A program made the translations under genes and the position numbers. The notes under the pieces are model-generated. The model was not told where the DNA came from and searched no databases. It saw only the letters and a program-made list of their open reading frames with translations. A stretch of 64,000 bases of DNA from NCBI GenBank assembly GCA_947647735.1, contig CANSLJ010000001.1, positions 1 through 64,000 on the forward strand, in the 5' to 3' direction. The DNA comes from an uncultured bacterium. GTDB taxonomy: Bacteria; Bacillota; Clostridia; Lachnospirales; Lachnospiraceae. Of this stretch, positions 61,756 to 64,000 are shown one piece after another (position 1 is the first letter of the stretch; each line of letters begins with the position of its first letter).

Positions 61756-63438
61756 TTATCGTTCCATTTGTTCCAGCTCATCAAACAGTGCTTCCGCTTT
61801 TCTCAGGCTCTCCGTCATCTGCCGCTCATCTTTCCCGGCCGCCTGTGCCTGGATCTCCCGCATGATCTCCGACACGATCCTCCGCTTTTCCCCGGTAAAC
61901 TGCGTAAACAACCGCTCCCCTCTGGCTAAAAGAAGCTTTGTCCGGATACCGCCCTGCGGCATCAGCTTATACGCCTGCAGTTCCCGCACCCTCCGCTCCA
62001 TCTCCTCCCCGGACATGCGGAAACTCCCGGTGGTAAAGACCTGCTGGTATTTTTTCTTCTGCTGAAGATCCGTCACCTCCACCTCCAGAATACCGTTGAT
62101 ATCATAGGTAAAACAGATATGAAAACCCGCCTCTCCCTTGCGGCAGGGAAGAATGTCCATCTCGATATCTCCCAGCTTTATATTTTCATCACAGTAGTAG
62201 GATTCCCCCTGATAGACGCCCACAGAAATATGGTTCTGCCCGTCGAAAGCGTTCGTGTAAAATCCTGTTCTGGCGTTGGGAAGGACGCTGTTTCTCTCGA
62301 TCACCGGCGACATGATCGGCCGGCTCGTGTCCATATAATTGACCACACTTGTCCCCAGCGTAAAGGGACAGATGTCCGTCAACACCAGATCCTTTATCTC
62401 TTCCTTCCGCTCCTTGATGCCGGCATAGAGCCCTGCCCCCATCGCCACCACCTCGTCCGGCGGCCCGATCACGCAGGGCGCTTTTTCCAGAAAAGCCTGC
62501 AGCCAGAAAGCGACCACCGGCATTCTGGAGGAACCGCCCACCAGTACCACTTCATTGATATCCTCCATGCTGCTCTCGCTGTCCTGCAGAACCCTTTTGA
62601 CTACTTCCCCGATCCGTCCGAAAATATCTCCGCACAGCTCCGCCAGGTCTATCCCCGTCAGTGCCAGCGTCTTTTTCTCCTCCCCGAACACAAGCTCCGC
62701 CTGCTTCTGCATAGTCAGCTCCCGTTTGCACTTCTCCGCCGCCCGAAGGAGAGACGCCTGCTCCTGCGATGCCAGTCCCTCATAATCCATATCGTTCACT
62801 TCACAGAACCGGCGCGCGATGACCTCGTCAAAATCGTCGCCGCCCAGATGATTATCCCCGCTGACAGCCCTGATCTCTATCACATTGTCAAAAAAATCCA
62901 CAATGGACACATCCAGTGTTCCGCCGCCGAAATCAAACACCAGATAGCTTCCCTCTTCCTCCCGACTGATCCGGCTTGCCGCCAGCGCCGCGGCGGAAGG
63001 TTCATTGATCAGCCGTTCCACCCGTATGCCGGCTAATGCCCCCGCCTGTTTTGTGGCATACCGCTGATTGTCGTTGAAATATGCCGGAACACTGATCACC
63101 GCCTCCGTCACTTCCTCCCCCAGAAAGTACTCCGCGTCCGCTTTTAACTGGCGCAATACAAAGGAGGAGAGTTCCTGCGGTGTAAAGTTTTGTCCCGCCA
63201 GCTCAAAGACATGGTCTGTCCCCATAAAACGTTTGAAGGATGCCGCCGAAGCCTCCGGATGGGATACCAGCCTCTCCCTTGCCACCGCCCCCACGCAGAT
63301 GCTGCCGTCCTCCTCCACGCTGACTGCGCTGGGTGTCAGAAACTGTCCCAGCCGATTGGGGATCAGGACTGTTTTTCCCTCCAGCCAGACACATGCCAGA
63401 GAGTTTGTTGTTCCAAGATCGATTCCGATAACCGCCAT
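61756..63438 (-). CDS. hscC: HscC-type Hsp70 chaperone
   Basis: 560 aa, shorter than DnaK (about 610-640) and lacking the EEVD-like tail. Hsp70 signatures: IGIDLGTTNSLACVW (4-18), YLVFDFGGGTLDVSIVDF (about 168-185) and INEVVLVGGSSRMPVV (about 307-322). The substrate-binding part begins after about 365. Such short Hsp70s (HscC) pair with membrane J proteins; the next gene encodes one. Ribosome site GGAAGAAAA is modest. Confidence 0.88.
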   Translation of the reverse strand: MAVIGIDLGTTNSLACVWLEGKTVLIPNRLGQFLTPSAVSVEEDGSICVGAVARERLVSHPEASAASFKRFMGTDHVFELAGQNFTPQELSSFVLRQLKADAEYFLGEEVTEAVISVPAYFNDNQRYATKQAGALAGIRVERLINEPSAAALAASRISREEEGSYLVFDFGGGTLDVSIVDFFDNVIEIRAVSGDNHLGGDDFDEVIARRFCEVNDMDYEGLASQEQASLLRAAEKCKRELTMQKQAELVFGEEKKTLALTGIDLAELCGDIFGRIGEVVKRVLQDSESSMEDINEVVLVGGSSRMPVVAFWLQAFLEKAPCVIGPPDEVVAMGAGLYAGIKERKEEIKDLVLTDICPFTLGTSVVNYMDTSRPIMSPVIERNSVLPNARTGFYTNAFDGQNHISVGVYQGESYYCDENIKLGDIEMDILPCRKGEAGFHICFTYDINGILEVEVTDLQQKKKYQQVFTTGSFRMSGEEMERRVRELQAYKLMPQGGIRTKLLLARGERLFTQFTGEKRRIVSEIMREIQAQAAGKDERQMTESLRKAEALFDELEQMER

Positions 63439-63528
63439 TTTTCTTCCTCACTGTTTTACTGATTTATGCTATATCCGATACTGTTTCCTGTCTGTGTTCA
63501 AAGCCAGGGAACTTATTTTTCTGTATTA

Positions 63529-64000
63529 TCATCCGTAAAGACAATCTCTGATCACACTTCTCAGCCGTACCGCCGTCCCCGCCGCCAGCACACAGAGAAT
63601 GAGATCCGCCCACACAGTCAGCAAAAAGCCGTTCACAAGCAGTATCCTCCATGTAACCTCCTGAAAGATCAGAAAACGGCATAGGGCAAAATAGTAAACC
63701 ATACCGACGCTGTAATATACAAACAACCCGCAGACAGAGATCCCTAACAACCTCCTAAAACCAATCGTCCGAAACCGCCCGCACAACCACGCCATCATAT
63801 AGGAGGCCGCACAAAATCCAAGTAAATACCCGAAGGTCGGACGCAGCACATAGGACGGCCCTCCTCCCCCGGCAAATACAGGCATTCCCATCAGCCCTGC
63901 CAGAAGATATACCCCCACGCTGGCTCCCGCAAGGCGTTTATCGAGCAGCAGTCCCGCAAGCAGCACGAAAAACCATTGCAGCGTAAAATGCATGGAAACC
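63529..64000 (-). CDS. bioY: BioY biotin transporter (5' end beyond window)
   Basis: At least 154 codons; the frame stays open to the edge and the homologous start (about 25 more residues) lies outside. MHFTLQWFFVLLAGLLLDKR, GVYLLAGLMGMPVFAGGGGP and RPTFGYLLGFCAASYM are BioY core motifs, followed by further transmembrane segments to the end. It imports biotin, usually with an energy-coupling module. The ATG at 63993 is internal. Confidence 0.88.
   Translation of the reverse strand, partial: VSMHFTLQWFFVLLAGLLLDKRLAGASVGVYLLAGLMGMPVFAGGGGPSYVLRPTFGYLLGFCAASYMMAWLCGRFRTIGFRRLLGISVCGLFVYYSVGMVYYFALCRFLIFQEVTWRILLVNGFLLTVWADLILCVLAAGTAVRLRSVIRDCLYG

Noticed and set aside
62119-63036. 305-aa plus-strand frame opposite the Hsp70 gene
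   Set aside because: His/Arg/Leu-rich translation typical of the reverse complement of a GC-rich Hsp70 gene.

Overview
The window looks like a Lachnospiraceae-type Firmicutes chromosome carrying most of a clostridial integrative conjugative element (ICE). Evidence: strong GGAGG ribosome sites, TTG starts, Maff2/PcfB/CD1108/DUF4366/DUF6674-type conjugation genes, and a flank with DegV, BioY, DUF6033 and an M23 spore-type peptidase. The species cannot be named from the sequence. Nearly all genes up to 50.1 kb lie on the minus strand, so transcription runs right to left.

Layout: (1) 1-1.5 kb is AT-rich: a radical SAM/SPASM maturase cut by the left edge, preceded by two 33-34 aa peptides with Tyr-Thr-Asp repeats behind a perfect TTGACA-17-TATAAT promoter. 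This is a candidate ribosomally made, modified peptide (RiPP) system and is too short or partial for simple ORF calling. (2) 1.5-2.8 kb: an ISAs1-family insertion sequence with 9-bp target duplication, inserted 8 bp upstream of the -35 box of that promoter; its transposase is split by a -1 frameshift. (3) 2.9-6.2 kb: cargo with HD, YunG-like, macro-domain, Smr and AlkZ-related genes. (4) 6.3-21.7 kb: MobC, a 2,823-aa ArdC-like/methylase/SNF2 protein, a cargo block (phosphoesterase, flavodoxin, DUF5688, PAPS-reductase-like), TopB, DUF4366 and DUF4315. (5) 21.9-24.4 kb: an AT-rich two-gene cassette (ATPase with a HEPN-like C-terminal motif plus an unknown protein) with its own operator-promoter and terminator. 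(6) 24.5-40.4 kb: the mating-pore operon (CD1108 hydrolase, DUF6674, two DNA methyltransferases, VirB4, PrgI, DUF3849, TrbL, Maff2, sortase B, a leucine-rich surface protein, VirD4, PcfB). (7) 40.5-46.6 kb: RepA_N initiator, RadC, small accessory genes, ParB and ParA, with two closely related palindromes that look like parS sites.

The right ICE boundary is near 46,983, where an M23 peptidase gene is cut just before its catalytic domain. The other half of that gene, the relaxase and the integrase are not in the window, so the ICE probably continues past base 1. Between 47.7 and 49.2 kb a shortened second copy of the left cargo (54-aa gene plus Smr) lies between two copies of the M23 5' region and its upstream terminator, recording a duplication.

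From 49.3 kb the sequence is ordinary chromosome: DUF6033; three plus-strand polytopic glycosyltransferase-like proteins (two are paralogues); then on the minus strand a sirohaem-type dehydrogenase, DegV, an aldehyde/alcohol dehydrogenase pair, a membrane J-like protein with an Hsp70 of HscC type, and BioY cut by the right edge. No rRNA, tRNA or CRISPR array was recognised.
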